Positions 1 to 13,400 of a stretch of DNA of 64,000 bases are shown piece after piece. This DNA is from Anopheles merus. Taxonomy: Eukaryota > Arthropoda > Insecta > Diptera > Culicidae. The DNA is taken from assembly GCF_017562075.2 (NCBI RefSeq), contig NC_054083.1:48084942-48148941 (forward strand), written 5' to 3'. The position numbers and the translations under genes were made by a program. Position 1 is the first letter of the stretch; each line of letters opens with the position of its first letter. Below the pieces are notes generated by a model. That model was not told the origin of the DNA and did not search any database. It worked only from the letters and a program-made list of their open reading frames with translations.

Positions 1-460
1 CCACCATTCACTCTTCACTATCTGCCCATCATCAAAACTATTGAACGTCAGTAGCCCCGTGACAGGGTGAAAGGATCGTACATAAATCTCCAACATTAAA
101 TCGTTCATACGGTAGCAAGCGCACCATTTAGTCGTGCCAAAAAAGCACATGAAACGGTGAGGTGATTAGAATTCCAAAAAAAAGAAGGTTAAACCTCAAC
201 CAGGAAAACGGGTGATTCCCTGTTTGGAAGTGATTTGTGCACTAAGCCATAAATAAAACGCTTCAAACGAGCGCGCCCTTGCCGTGGTGTAGGCACCTGC
301 GTAGGCACCGTTGGCACCGATTTGAAACGCACACCTTTTCTTTTAAGTTGTCAAATGCATTAGATATAGTGTGTTAGTGTTTGTTTTTTTATAAGAGCTA
401 AATGGTTTTGTTTGCCCCGGAAGAAGGATTATTTTATTGTCAAAAAATCAACCACGCCTT

Positions 461-481
461 TGTGTGTGTGTGTGTGTGTGG
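461..481. repeat. (GT)n microsatellite
   Basis: Ten uninterrupted GT units in non-coding DNA. Confidence 0.9.
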
Positions 482-3400
482 AAGGTTGGGATGTTTGCCA
501 TTGAGGAATGGTTCCCCTTTGCCGTTTCAAACGGAGCGCTGTTCGATTGACGATTGACTGACGTGGCCGATTCCTTCACCAGCACACAAAATACATATTT
601 TTAGCTAATTTTTCCTCGACGCCGTGCGTGACGTGCGTGAATGAAAAGTACGGCCGGCCAGCTCCCGCCAAGAATGGGTCCCCCAGTTTGGATGCACTTT
701 GCTATCAGGTGCAGACAACCACGATCGATCGAGCGGGAGTTTGCTAATCTCCCCAAACTCTGGCACTCTCTGTGCAGCGAGTGCATCGAAAAGCCTCAAT
801 TTGCAATCGAGTCGTAGGGGCAACTCTCCGCCGAAACCCCACGCCGTCTTGCTACCCAATCGAGCAGCGAGAACTGTGGCTGTCGATGTCGGAACCTTCT
901 AAGCTTAGGGGCCCTTGCTTCTCTTGCCGTGTTCTTGTCTAAAATGTACGCCGGGAAAATGCCAAAACATATCGAAAGCAGAAGAAAGAGCGCAAGCGAA
1001 GCGGCTCCGTTCCCTGTCCGGTACAGATTTTTCGGCAAGGGCGGTGATGATTTATTTTCTATAATTTGAGTGCACGTTTAAAATATTTTTCACACATCGG
1101 ACCATCCGGGCGATGTTCGTTCGCCGTCGGTACAGGGAAGTTGTGCTCGGTCGTCGGACGGCTGTCACGTCGGAGGCGGCGTGAAAGAGGTTTGCCACGG
1201 GCGACGGGCGGCTTTTCGCGAATATTGCTCACAAAACTTTGCCCCGAAAAGGTCCGCGCGGTTGTGAGGGTGATTTATTGGAAATTTATTCAAAGCGTCT
1301 GCGAGAAGCTAGTGCAAAGGATTAATAAGTAACCGAAAAGTAGGGTTTCGGTGGTGTGGTATTTAAGTTTAGTGTAAAAGGTCCTTTTTTTAAAACGAAT
1401 TTAATATGCTACAACATTTGCAAACGATTTCTTTCTCATGCTGCAATTTTTGCTTTCCCGCTAAGCTCTGTATGTAACAGATTCATCATTGTGAAGCTCA
1501 ACAGGGAAACGAGCCAGCGCCCCTTATTTCTGTGCAGTGTCAACCGACCTTTAGCCTGATCGATCAAATACCCTCATCATTCAACACAATCCTGCCGTTC
1601 GCTGTCGTGCCCTGTTCGGCAGGTGTGTTTATCATCCATCGCGATGCCCAGCTTGTCAGCGACATGTTCTGCCAATTGTCAAGGTTCATTTTTATGGGCA
1701 GGAGGAGAAATAGGAAAGGAAAACCTTGCTGCCCGAAATAAAATAAATTGCATACCATTTTTTGTTGCTCTTCCCTCCAAACACTTCCTTCAGCGTCGTC
1801 AGCAACGTGTTGGACGTTCTCGCCCCGAATTTTTCGGTGTTTGATTTATGAAGTGCATCTCGTTCTGCAAATTTCACACAAACCGTCACTTATCACCGTC
1901 CAGCGATCGGTCGGTTTTGCATGGTAGGACGATTTAAATTCAATTATCTACCCCTCAAAAAATAGGAAAAAACAAAAGAAAATACTTCGAGACGTTTTTG
2001 AATAAAACCAGGCTTGAGAAAATCCCGCTTTTTGGTTTTGAAGAAAAATGCAAAGCAAACGAGTTGCAACATTCACTACCACCGGTTGATGTGTACCTTC
2101 ACTCCTTTCTGTACAAGCTGCTAGAAGGCAGCTCAGTTGCACGATACAGCACAACCATCCCCCTGCAGCCGTTCAAGCAATGTAATTATGAGCATAATCA
2201 AATTTGAATTATTTATTTGAAACCGGCACCCAAACATGGGGCAAATGGTCCATTCGTCGTCTTTTGACGTTCAGCCGACGCTTGGGTCACGTTCCCGGTT
2301 TGCATGTCCGTTTAGGTTCTGAGCTCTTCAGCTCGAGACGCTCGAGAGAGAGACAGTGAGAGAGAGAAAGACGGTGTGTGTATAAATTTGGGTATAAATA
2401 AATAACAGTTTAACAGTACATTTCCTGGCCAGGTTCGGCTCTCCAAAATTGTTACTTTTGGACGGTTTGTCTAGAAGGTTTGGGTCGTGGAAACTAGCAG
2501 GGGTTTGAAGGCTCTATGGTTGAGTTTGTTTTCGGGGAAAATTGGTGATCGATGGGTCTCTGTCGGGAGGTATTGCATTGGTGAGCGTTTGCTATGCTGT
2601 TCCTGTTGAATTCCTTTCCCTGGCATTTGGAAGGTTTGGACTTCTGGTTGCGTTTCCGGTTTGTCAGTTTTGATACCCTTTTGGAATTGGTGTACGACTG
2701 TGGGAACAACAAGTAAGTGCAATAGCAAGAAATATTTTTGCATAGAGCCCATGAAATGAAACTATAATTCCAAGTAATACTTCAATTAAATTGAAAGGAT
2801 TTGTCCGAAAGCCTTCCTTAACACTTCATTTAACACTCCGCTAACTTGCCCAAATGTCAACCATGTTGAATCAAACCGTGTTTATGGCAAGCGAAGCTAC
2901 CCATTTCTGCCGAAACAAGACCGAACGTACATTGTCCGTGGGCTTATTAAAACAATTCATAAATTTAAATTGAAAATCTCCCAAACAGCAGCCCGTCACC
3001 GAAATGATACGCCGAAAATAAGCCCCGACCGGCATAAACAGATGTGAACAGTTGGGTAGTGGGGTAGGAAGGGGACAACAGTTAACACTTATCTCCGAAT
3101 CACGATCCTTGGCCCGGACACATTTGGATTTTTGGTTTCCCAAACGAAATGGGAAAATTGTGGCCAGCGCACAGTGTTGTTGTTTCTTGTTTCACCTCAT
3201 ATTGTTATTTTAATCGTGCCGTTCCGTTGTTGCATCTCAAATTTGTGTGGCCGCTTTCACGGGATGCAGCAACGAACCGTTGTTGGATGCTGGATGCGCT
3301 CCATCGACTGCCGGTTCCGCCCGGTAAAACGAAACCGTATGTGCCACGGACACATACACACACACACACACGCACGCTCAGCCGTGCGACGCGAAAAGCT

Positions 3401-3892
3401 TAACGCGTGCTGTCAGGCGCGAGTAATAAGCAGCATTTCGATGGGGGAGGAGCCACAATTTAATTATTCTGTAATTAAAGTAAATGATACGGTTCGTATA
3501 ATTTCATATTAAAGTAGCATTAATATGCAGGCGGGCGCGCGACACGCACATACACACGGTCAGTATAAATCGCGCCGCCCGCGAGTTTGTCCTTGTGCGA
3601 AAAGGCTGAAGCTGCCAACAGGAAAATAATAGCTCGCGTTGAAATGGTGCGAGATAGATGGTGTGGAAGCAAAAGCAAAACACACAAAAAAGTATTTTTG
3701 CAAACAAAGATGAGGATAGATGGGGGAAAAAAGCTGTGGATTTTTAAAAATACGTGATGAATAAAAAGGGGAAACATCGAAACAACTGATATTAAATAAT
3801 GCCCATTTCAGTGAAAACGGAGCCAATTTTCTCCCGCCCTTCCAGCGGGCAACAAATGCATCCTGCATCAGGAGATGCAACAATGCTCAGGA

Positions 3893-3996
<104 letters not shown>

Positions 3997-6029
3997 AACG
4001 TATCCAGACGACCCACCGTGTGTACGTTAAATTAAAGTATTCATCCTAAAAATATTCAATTAACAAAGTGCGCTGGGGTAAATGTGTGTTAATGGACTTC
4101 CTGTTCAGCCGCGCTTCGTCCGTGATTGATCGTGAGCGGAATAATAAGTGCACGGAGGTTCGAAGCTCGAGCAGTGAGTGAAGCACAATCACAACTTTAC
4201 TGATGGACAGCAAATACACGAGATGCGGAAGGGTTCCGGGAGGTGCATTTTCCATTACTGTTTTTTATTCACTCTTTCCTTTGCTGTACATACCCTTTTC
4301 CCTTCCAGGGCTCCGCAGTGCAATTGAGCGTGCGATAAACAAATTGCGTAAATTATTGACGGACTTTAAATTGTTATAAACGATCGGTGGATTAATTGTT
4401 GAATTTATTATAAAAATAAATCAAATCATTAGCACCGAGCAGAGCTAGCCAATTAAAGTCGAATGGGAATTGAATTTATGTGTCGGTGTGTTTGTCTGTT
4501 GTCTGTCCTTGCACACAGATCACAGTGCTTGAAGCGTGACACACATTAGTTGAGACCAAAAAAAAAGTCTGTTGCCCCGGAGAGGGAAATTAACAAAACA
4601 CACACAAAAAATAGAATCCACCTTTTCACACCACCCGACAGTTGCAAACGGTCCCCTTTGGAATTGGAAAATTAAAAACAAAATAAACCGCTGTTTTGTT
4701 TTCAAAAATTTGCCACCAGCGCACCAGGGTGGTGGGGCAGTTGCTGATAACTTAATTAGCATTAAACTACCATCAATTACGCCGTGTCAAAGGCTCTCGA
4801 CACCGGCCCGGTGTGTCCCTTACGCAGCGCGGAGGTGTTTTTTGTAATGGGAAATGACAAAGTCCGGAAGTGCAAAACTATGACCGCCTAGCTCCGTTAC
4901 GACCAGCCCGCCCAAAAACAGCGGCGTTTGAAAGGGATGAAAAAGAAGGAACAACTGTGTAAAAAAAGTAATTCCAAATTAGTTTGTAGCAGTTTGGTGA
5001 GCTTTGTTTTTTGTGCTGAGCGAAAGAGTTTCAACACACTGTTTTGGGCAGATCTTGGATAAAAAGCCGCTCCTTCTCCACATCCTATACAAGGAGCGAA
5101 GTGGAGGAATTATTCAACCTAGAAAACCACCTTTAAACTATCACAAAAGCAAAACTTCTCCTCAAAGCAATGGCAAAATCAACTTTTATCATTAAAATTG
5201 AGTTCTTTAGTTTTCGGTTTTCGTTTGTTTTTTTTTGTCTGCCTTGAGCGTATGTGTATCTGTGAGAGTGTGGATAGAGCATTTGCTCACTGCGGGGTGG
5301 GTCAGAATGGTGAACAAAAAAAAAATCACCCAACAAGGACCCCGCTGGGCGTGTGATTGGGGCGATGTGGAGGCAGGAAAAAAGGCACAGAAACTCCACA
5401 ATCACGAACCTCTTGTCTGTATATGTGTGTGAGTGTATGTGTTTAAAGCGAAAGCGATGGAAGGAGCGGTATCGGCGCGGTGCAAGCAAGGAAGTTAATA
5501 GCATTTTTATTTGAATATGATAATGTATACAAATTAAAATTGTTTATGATAGAATTTTAGCATGCAAGTTTTAAAGCCCGCGGATTGGGCCGCAAACCGT
5601 GAGAAGGAATGAAAGGGGTGAAGTAAAGAGAGAAAGAGAGAAATAGAGGTAGAAATAGCAGGAGTGCAAATGCTCAAACGGCACGGAATGGGAATGGGGA
5701 AACACACCAATACCCGTTGTTTGCTCCCGATACTTCTTCCTCGCCTCAAAGACCGGTGCACCGCGTTTCTCCTGCCGATCGAAAGTCAATGGTGGGGTTT
5801 TCTTTGTTTGGTTAGGAAAATTAGCCACCATGGGAAAGCGGGGGAGGAAGGAAGGAAGGAAAGGTAGCCCCCCGCGTAAGGTATTCGGCGTCATGTATTT
5901 TACGGGTACGTTCCGATCGGGCAATTCGGGCGAGTACTTCAACGCCAGTTAGCTGGCGTAAAACGAAACGAAATGACAAACACGAAGTGGGAGAGGGAGA
6001 GAGAGTCCTTTGGTTACAGCGCGCACTGG

Positions 6030-6057
6030 TGCTAATGATGGGTTGCTAATGATGGGT
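6030..6057. repeat. Perfect 14-bp tandem duplication
   Basis: The unit TGCTAATGATGGGT occurs twice head to tail with no mismatch, in otherwise unique non-coding DNA. It looks like a recent small duplication. Confidence 0.9.
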
Positions 6058-7141
6058 GAAGAGCAAACAGCTAATTTTACGGCGTTTTGTGTAGCGAGCG
6101 GGCCCCCAGTGAGGAAAGGACATCCGTTCGGCAACATTGTCTGTGGTTGCGCGTGACAGGGACTTTCTGGATGCAACAGGAAGATGTTGGAATTACAGCA
6201 ACAAAAAAATGCTAGGAAATGTTTTGTTTTGCTTCGATCAATTGTTGATAGTGTGAAAAAATGAAGAAAAAAAAAACTTCAAAAATGTTTGGAGCTTTTA
6301 AAGCGGGTTATGACGTAAGATTAGTTTAGAAAAAAGTTAGTAAATTGTAATAGCTAGTAATAGGTGTTGATTTGTTGATAGAAAGTGTTGATGTAGGTCG
6401 TGACGTACCATTCCAACCAATCAAATTGATGGTAATCGTCTGAAGTATGATCTATTTTATTTCGAATTTCGAATCTAAACACAATTTCAATTCAATATTT
6501 TGTGGCTGCTGGCTTATGTAAATGCGATAATAATATTTATAATAAAAGAGCATCCAATTCCATTTTATTGAACAATTGTCTAACGTTCGCTATAGTATAA
6601 AAAGCTGAAAAACTACCTCATCATAGTTTAGTATCCTTTTGATAGCGATTCTGGTACTTTAAGTGGCAATGACTTAGGCAACCCAAAAATAATCAAACCA
6701 CCGGTCTTCAACCTTTTCCACCAGCCACTTTCATCGCGCTCTCGTCTTTATCGATCTTTAGAACTCAACGGTGCGTTCCACACAGCCCGTGCTCTAATTC
6801 AATTATTTTACGATGTCTTATCAATTAAAAGTGGGTACAAAATTGACCTTCCGCTAGGTTTTTATTTTCATTACACACAAACAGCTCCCACATTTACGAC
6901 CCTCCCGTGCTGCTTTGGGCTTTGCTGCTTATGTTTTTTTGTGTGCCACGGGGGTGTTTTTTTGTTGTTGCTTTCATAAACAGCTCACATACCCCCGAGG
7001 GGCAAGGGGGCACCGGAAGGAAGAAAAGACACGCAAGGCGTGTAAGGGTAGAGCGCTCGTAAAGGCGCTTCCTAATTTTACGCGAGCTCTTGCGACCGTT
7101 TGCTTGCGACCGGCAACCATGCAACCATATGGGTGGAAGGG

Positions 7142-7168
7142 TGGGGGGGGAGAGAGAGAGAGAGAGCT
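7142..7168. repeat. G run followed by (AG)n
   Basis: A short G homopolymer leads directly into about eight AG units, giving a purine-only tract on the + strand. Confidence 0.85.
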
Positions 7169-9224
7169 CGGAACTCGGATTTACGACCGCGAGTAGCATA
7201 AATCATCGCCTATAAATTATGGCATTTCTTACATGCAGAACAGTAATCTGTTATAGTTGACCATGGTGCTTAACGCGGGGCGCAGGGCTCGCACGACCAA
7301 GCCGAACAGCGGGTGGGAGGGTTTCGCCGGGGGTGCTGGCTTTCTTTTTCATATGAATGTGAGTCCATTTTTAGTTTTCGTTTCGTTTTATTTTCCAAAT
7401 GAAAAGCCGTCCCCTTACCGTTCCCCTCCGGCAGTAGTGCCCATCGGTACTTGTTTTGTCTCAGAAGGACGGGGCCCGCAGCTTAGGTGGGAGACCCGCC
7501 GTCCGATTTTATATTCCCCATTAACAACGAGCAGCTGTCTCGCGGCGGGTCCAGCCGCTCGCTCGTGACAGGGCAATCAGATAGCTAGCGGTAGCACTAT
7601 TGGAGGTGTTTTGTTTTTTTGTGTGTGTTCGCTCTAAACGACCTTAATTAATGATGCTCTTGCGAGGAGGAATGGCTTTTTCCCTGCCTGGCCGGGGGCT
7701 CGTTTTCTCCTGTATCTGTAGTTCGCACCACGGTTTAGTGCCTTTAAGTCACAGGCTAAGACTTTGCAAAGGGTGCTAAAGTACATGCACTGGTGTGGCA
7801 GATATGCTGGCAAGAAAGGAGAAAATTATGAAGGATTTGCGTTGCTCCTTAACGCGTTTGCCCTCCGAAGTCAATCACTCGTCGTGTGGTGAGATTTACG
7901 CGCTGCTCGTGGAAGAGGCAATAAATGTAAAAATTATGACCCGTTCACGCACTCTCACGGCATTGAGGATCGATCGTCACCCGGTGATATGGGTCTTTGG
8001 GGAGGAGGGGAGTGACCGCGAGAGATACTACGGGTACCACCACCGAAACCGTGCACTGCAAATGGTTGCTGCGACGAAATGGTCTAATGACGCCATTGGT
8101 TTGACAAACTGCCACCAACCATCCAACCGAACGCACTGGGAAGGAAGGCACAAGTTCGTCCAATCATTATGACGGCCAGTCAGAAAGAGAAGGAGAGGGA
8201 GATGGGGGAGAGATAAACAGATTGGCATAATTTTTGGCCACTACATGGGTGGGTGGTGGTGGAAGACACATTGCAACAGGGATAGGGGAATTAATAAATT
8301 TAATGCTACCGGTCACGATTTTCCGATTTGTCGGGTTTCGGTTGCTGTCATTTTGGGTTAATAAGCCCCGCTTTATCCTGTGTGGCTTCTTTTTATGTAC
8401 GTGGTGCAGAATTAAACGGCATTCAGGTGGGGAAATCGACCCCTTTGCTACGAGTGAGTGTCAATGATGTTGAAGTGAGGGATTTTCCCCTCTTGCGGCT
8501 TCAGTATCAATTTAGGAAAAGGGAAGGGAAAAGTAGACAGCAAACCCACTCCATGACACACTTTTGGCACCCAGCAAATCAAACGCTCGGTAGAAAGTAC
8601 AGTAGACCGGAGATGATTTGTTATTGCTTGGCCTGCAAAGAAAAAAAATCCCCAAAAACCGAAAGCATATTTATGTTTACACTGATGATCTACTACACAG
8701 GCGGCACCCGGGTATGCCGGTTTGTTCGTGGAAAGTTTGGGACCTATGCCGCAAAAGAGGGGGAGAAGCGGCCATAATTTTGGGCAATAAAATTAGAATC
8801 AAGTCGTAAAAGTTCACAATCGAAAGCCATTAATCTCTGCACACACACTGGCTGTGCACGTTGCGGGAGCGCTGGGTGGGTGCGCTCTCTTCGATTCGTG
8901 CGCCCCATTCGCTGGCGCGTGGTTGAATTAAATGTGTCTTATTAGTTTTTAACACGTTTTTCGTGTACCCAGTTAGCGATTAGAGCTTGAGGAGTTGGGG
9001 TTTTGCACGCGTTAGATTCCGAGAATGAGATTTCCGCTTCCGTTTTGTTTTCTTGTTTGGTTGTCGTTTAGTTAGTTTTTTATGGATTAAGGAAAGCAAT
9101 GAATTTACAATTGTTTGTTGGTTTTGGTTAGCAATTGTTCATTCAACTTGCAGCTTTTTACTTGTAGAATGGAATTGAACGAGTTTGTGTGAGTGTGTGG
9201 TACTCAAAAATGGCTTTAGAAGAT

Positions 9225-9545
9225 TTATTTTACATCTACACATACAAAAAATGTTGAAAATAAAAATAAATAAGTAACAAATGATGAAACATGAACTAAA
9301 AAATTCTAAAAAAAAAAATAATCTAATTGGAGAAATAATAACCAAAACAGTTAATTAGAATAAGACAAAAACAAAAAAAGTAAAAATACCAAACAAAAAA
9401 TTGTTGAAATGATAGAAGCCAATTGCACAATAAACAACATCTGTAACAAACAGAAAGACACTCCAAAACAAACAAAAGCAGTTGAGAATATTAAAAATGC
9501 TTAATAAAAAGCAAAGCAACAGTCATAAAAAAGGAAAGCCAAAGC
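9225..9545 (+). other. A-rich, strand-asymmetric island
   Basis: For about 320 bp the + strand is dominated by A, with runs of A and CAAA words, and T is relatively scarce. Several AATAAA hexamers occur. The composition resembles the CAMTA 3' UTR at 47-57 kb and differs from flanking DNA. It could be the 3' UTR of an upstream + strand transcript, an unspliced alternative 3' end, or simply biased intron sequence. No coding frame leads into it that I can recognise. Confidence 0.35.
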
Positions 9546-9587
9546 TAGTACGCGACTGTTCTAATTCGGCAGGAAAAAACGCGCGCA

Positions 9588-9618
9588 TATAAACCCGAAC
9601 AGTGGCGCACAATCAGCA
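9588..9618 (+). promoter_or_regulatory. Candidate TATA plus initiator
   Basis: TATAAA at 9588-9593 is followed by TCAG, whose A at 9615 would be +1. The first T of the TATA box then sits at -27, slightly closer than the usual -31 to -30. It begins about 40 bp after the A-rich island ends. No downstream exon with a clear donor and matching phase was found, so this is only a candidate. Confidence 0.18.
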
Positions 9619-10450
9619 CCCCGCCCATGCCATCGCACGTTTGTGCCAAACCGGTTTGTGTTTTACGATCATGTTTACTGTCCATGTTGTACCATTTTCA
9701 TTTTATTCTTCATTTATCTGTTTTCTCTTGTCCAACGGCTGCTCCCTGCCGCTCCCTCCCTCACGGGAAGCATAAGTTTTAAACGCTTCCATAAACGCCC
9801 GCGTGATATCCGCGGGTCATAATGCAAAATGTGGTCATAATAAATGGCAAGTCGGGCGATATGGTGACTTCAGTGATTCTTCTGGGGCGCTGGCTGAAGG
9901 GCGTGGAACCAACCTCACGCTTGCCCTTACCCCCGCGGTTGCCGGACCGATCCGAAAGCGTCTAGCAGTAAAATGGCTCGCGCTTGTCAATAAAAAGCCG
10001 CTAATTGTGGTGGCAAACATTCCCCACCCAGGAGTTTAGTGGGAAGTGGAGTACGGGAGCAGACATACACAGCGCCGTAAAATTCCATTTCATAGCTCGT
10101 TTTCATGTACTAGAAATAACTCAAAACTTTTGCGCCGACTTCGGGGAAAGTAGAGCTGCTTGTGGCTGGTTTTTCGGGGGCAAACTCATTTCATCAGGGT
10201 AATGCATGTGCGAGCGGTGGATAATATCAGTGAGGCTGAGGGTGGGGAAGGAAAGAGGCAGCGAGTATCAGTAGCTAATTTTATAGGCACTGGCCGTTAC
10301 CAGTAGAACTACCGTCACCATACGGTCGCGAACGGACGATTTGAATGCCGTGCCAAATCATCAGGGCCCGGGGCTACGGGGTTTGTTTTTATTCGCGCAG
10401 CGTTCAAGCGGATCCATTTGCTGGATGAGTTCACAGATTAGGCGGAGGTT

Positions 10451-10470
10451 TGTGTGTGTGTGTGTGTGTT
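10451..10470. repeat. (GT)n microsatellite
   Basis: About ten GT units in non-coding DNA. Confidence 0.85.
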
Positions 10471-13400
10471 AGATGCGTTTGCTTTTATTTGCTTTCGCCA
10501 AAAGTAAACACTCCATTACATCCGGAACTAGTTAAGGGCGAGGGCATACGTCAATCGTGTCACGATCCCAGCGTAAAGTACCCATTCTTGTTGGTTAATG
10601 CTGGCCCGAAGTACACGTACGGCATCCGAATTCATATTGGGTCTTCACAGAACTTTGCCAGATTCTTGAGGGTGTTGTGGGGCTGTGTTCAAAGCAGCTG
10701 CCATCTGGGAGTGAAGCCGGTGGTGACAGGATTTTTCAATCAATCTTCATGCCTTGTGCTTGGAGAATACCGAGAGAGCGAGAACGTACCGAATTGCGAA
10801 TGAGGGGCGCTGTTGGTGTGTGTATGAACAAGCTGGCTTCAATTTAGAATTCATTGTAGCCTTTCAGATGTATTTAGGCCTACTCTGCTTGTCGTTCCTC
10901 TGTAAGGCAATGAGCAATGAAACTTGGGACCATTGGAGAGCTAATTTACTGTGCTCGTCCCAAGAAAACTAGCTCGTCCTTTGACCAATTTGGGGCGTTT
11001 TGTAATGCAGGCGACACGGGTGGCCCGACAAGGGGGTGAAAAAAAAAGCAAAATAATAGTAAAGCCTGTAAATCGACGACTTTTCGTAGCGGCGCGTGAG
11101 AGATTTACAAGTCTAATGCCATCCGTGTCGCTAGCGATACATTGCACGTCCACGCACACAGTGGAAGTATCTCACTCGGTCTCGGATACGAATTGTGCAG
11201 CGTCTTGGCGTCCCAGCCAACCCAGCCGCCCAAGCAAGGTCGCAGAATGGATCGAATAATAATTTCTCTTCATGAACACACTCGGCTAAAGAAAGCCTCA
11301 GCCGACACACACACACACATGAAACGAGCTCGCGTTTGATTTCGAAACGGCGATTTGTTAGTTCGGTAGGCTCGCGGACAGGATAAACCCTGTCGCTCAG
11401 GTCCCATGCCCCATGCAACCTCGCCCCGCCCGATCGCCTATTATTTATTCCGCTCAAGTGTGTATATTTTACGATTATGGGAATTAGAAATAGTAAATTC
11501 TGACCTCCATTTGCTTTGCCTCGTATAAACCCTTTTAGGTTTAGCAGCCTTGTCTTAGCCGGTTGTGTTCGGTTACATGGTTTCGGCGTACTGCCATTTT
11601 GAGCCGCCGTCCCCCCATGGGTAAACGAATGGGTTCCGAATCCAATCTACAAATTCCCGCCAACACTGACACCATGCGCGGAAACAGTGTGTGAGTGTGT
11701 GTTCGGTTTGGTTTGTACAATGTGCTCTACCACCAGCACCACGCGAGAAAATGTACAACGTGCCAGGGGTCGTCCCTTATTCCGTGCGACATTTCTGCAA
11801 AAGTCCTTGCAGTGGGTGCTCGGTTGGAGCCTCGAGGCCTTTTTTAGTGCAACTTGAATACACAGTTTGCTTTCCCACAATGGAGGATGCCGTTCGATGC
11901 AATGTAAAGCAAGGTTGTTAAAGGATAAATGGGAGCTTCGCGTACTGGTTGTTGACAATTTCTTGAAGCTGTTTGGAGGTCTTTATGGACTTTAAAGATT
12001 CATATAATGAAGTGTAAGGCATAAGAAATTACGATAAAATCAGGGTTTCCAAATAAAAAAAGGACCCCAAAACTATAAAAGGTTGTTTGTTATGGGAAGC
12101 AATTAAACGCCCAAAATAACTCGAATGCCAGAAACGCATCGTCAACGTTAAAGTGTTGCACATAAAGCGTTCCACTACTACCACTACTGCAACTGTACAT
12201 TCCAATGAATTTGTGCTTAGCGAAACCAAGCAATCGGCACACTCGTACTTACGACTCGTATGACCATACCAACGGTTTGAACCTACAACATACGCTGGTC
12301 CCATGTTTGATTCGAAGGTGCATGTCGCCATACAAATTGTGCGCGACACAACATAGCGCAGCCACTTCCCTTACGACATTAAAGCGTTTTGTTCGCACGT
12401 AACGGTTGGCCGTAAGAGGAAGTTTTTTGCACTGACAGACACACAAAAAAGAGCTATCTACCAACTGCACAATAAAGCTAAATAGAAGCATTACAAATGT
12501 AGTCCTACTGTTGCCGTGGTCTGGAGAATTTCGCCAAAGATGTACTCCCGTACGTTGCCGCGCGACGCTGGGCCAAAGCAAAGTTCTTGCATTCGTCCTT
12601 TTGCCGAGCGCGAATGCCGCCTCCAAGTGGACGTTTTTAAACCATGTGGTGGCACCCCGTAAGCCACAGGGTGGGTGGAATTTATATTTCCGGACCGGGG
12701 TACCGGGCGTCCGGATGTAAGTGTTGTGTAGCTCCGGGTGGAGGGATTTTTTGTTGCGGCTGCTGCTGCTGCACTTGTCGCCAAAGAGTTTGCCAGAATC
12801 GTACGTGGCTGTGCACGTACGGTAACGCGACGACATATGTGAACGGACTTGTTGGCCATACTGCTGGAAAGGAACACGTGGAACGTCGTGGCTTCCCGGT
12901 GGGAGAGATTCCGAGCCGAGCGTTGATCTGGAGGCTTGTGTTTAATAAGAAAATATACCGCGTGCTTAATTCGGCACGATAAATACCGTTTTGTGGACGG
13001 GTGGCGATGCTAATGAGTGGACAGCTTTGTAGGGAAGCGTCTCGCTAATGACTGTTTACGTGTAAAAATTGTAACTGTTTCTTTTAGATTTAAAATGGAC
13101 AATAACTACATAACCAATGTTATAAATCAGTTAAAAAAGGCCCTTTATTCCACGAAAAGCGGACGCAATTCGAACAATCATAATCAAGCGCTATTTGCTG
13201 TTGAAAGTGTTGCCTACATTATATACATTCCTTGCAAAAAAAGGGCTACAAAAAAGTGACCAACATCCAGGTGCTCGTTTCTGCTCGTTTCGTGACCGAA
13301 AGTAGCCGCCATATTTCACGCCTAAACTAAACTGCTCTTCCAAACCCGACGGCGGTGGTGTTGATGGTGGACTATCTCCCCATCGACCAGCGCACGGCCC

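Noticed and set aside
7795..8172. 125-codon + strand ORF starting MADMLARKEK
   Set aside because: No recognisable motif, no flanking splice sites of matching phase, and overlapping minus-strand frames; not supported as a gene.
12249..12836. 195-codon minus-strand ORF
   Set aside because: It overlaps other open frames on both strands, has no domain motif and no splice context, so it looks like chance in GC-rich DNA.
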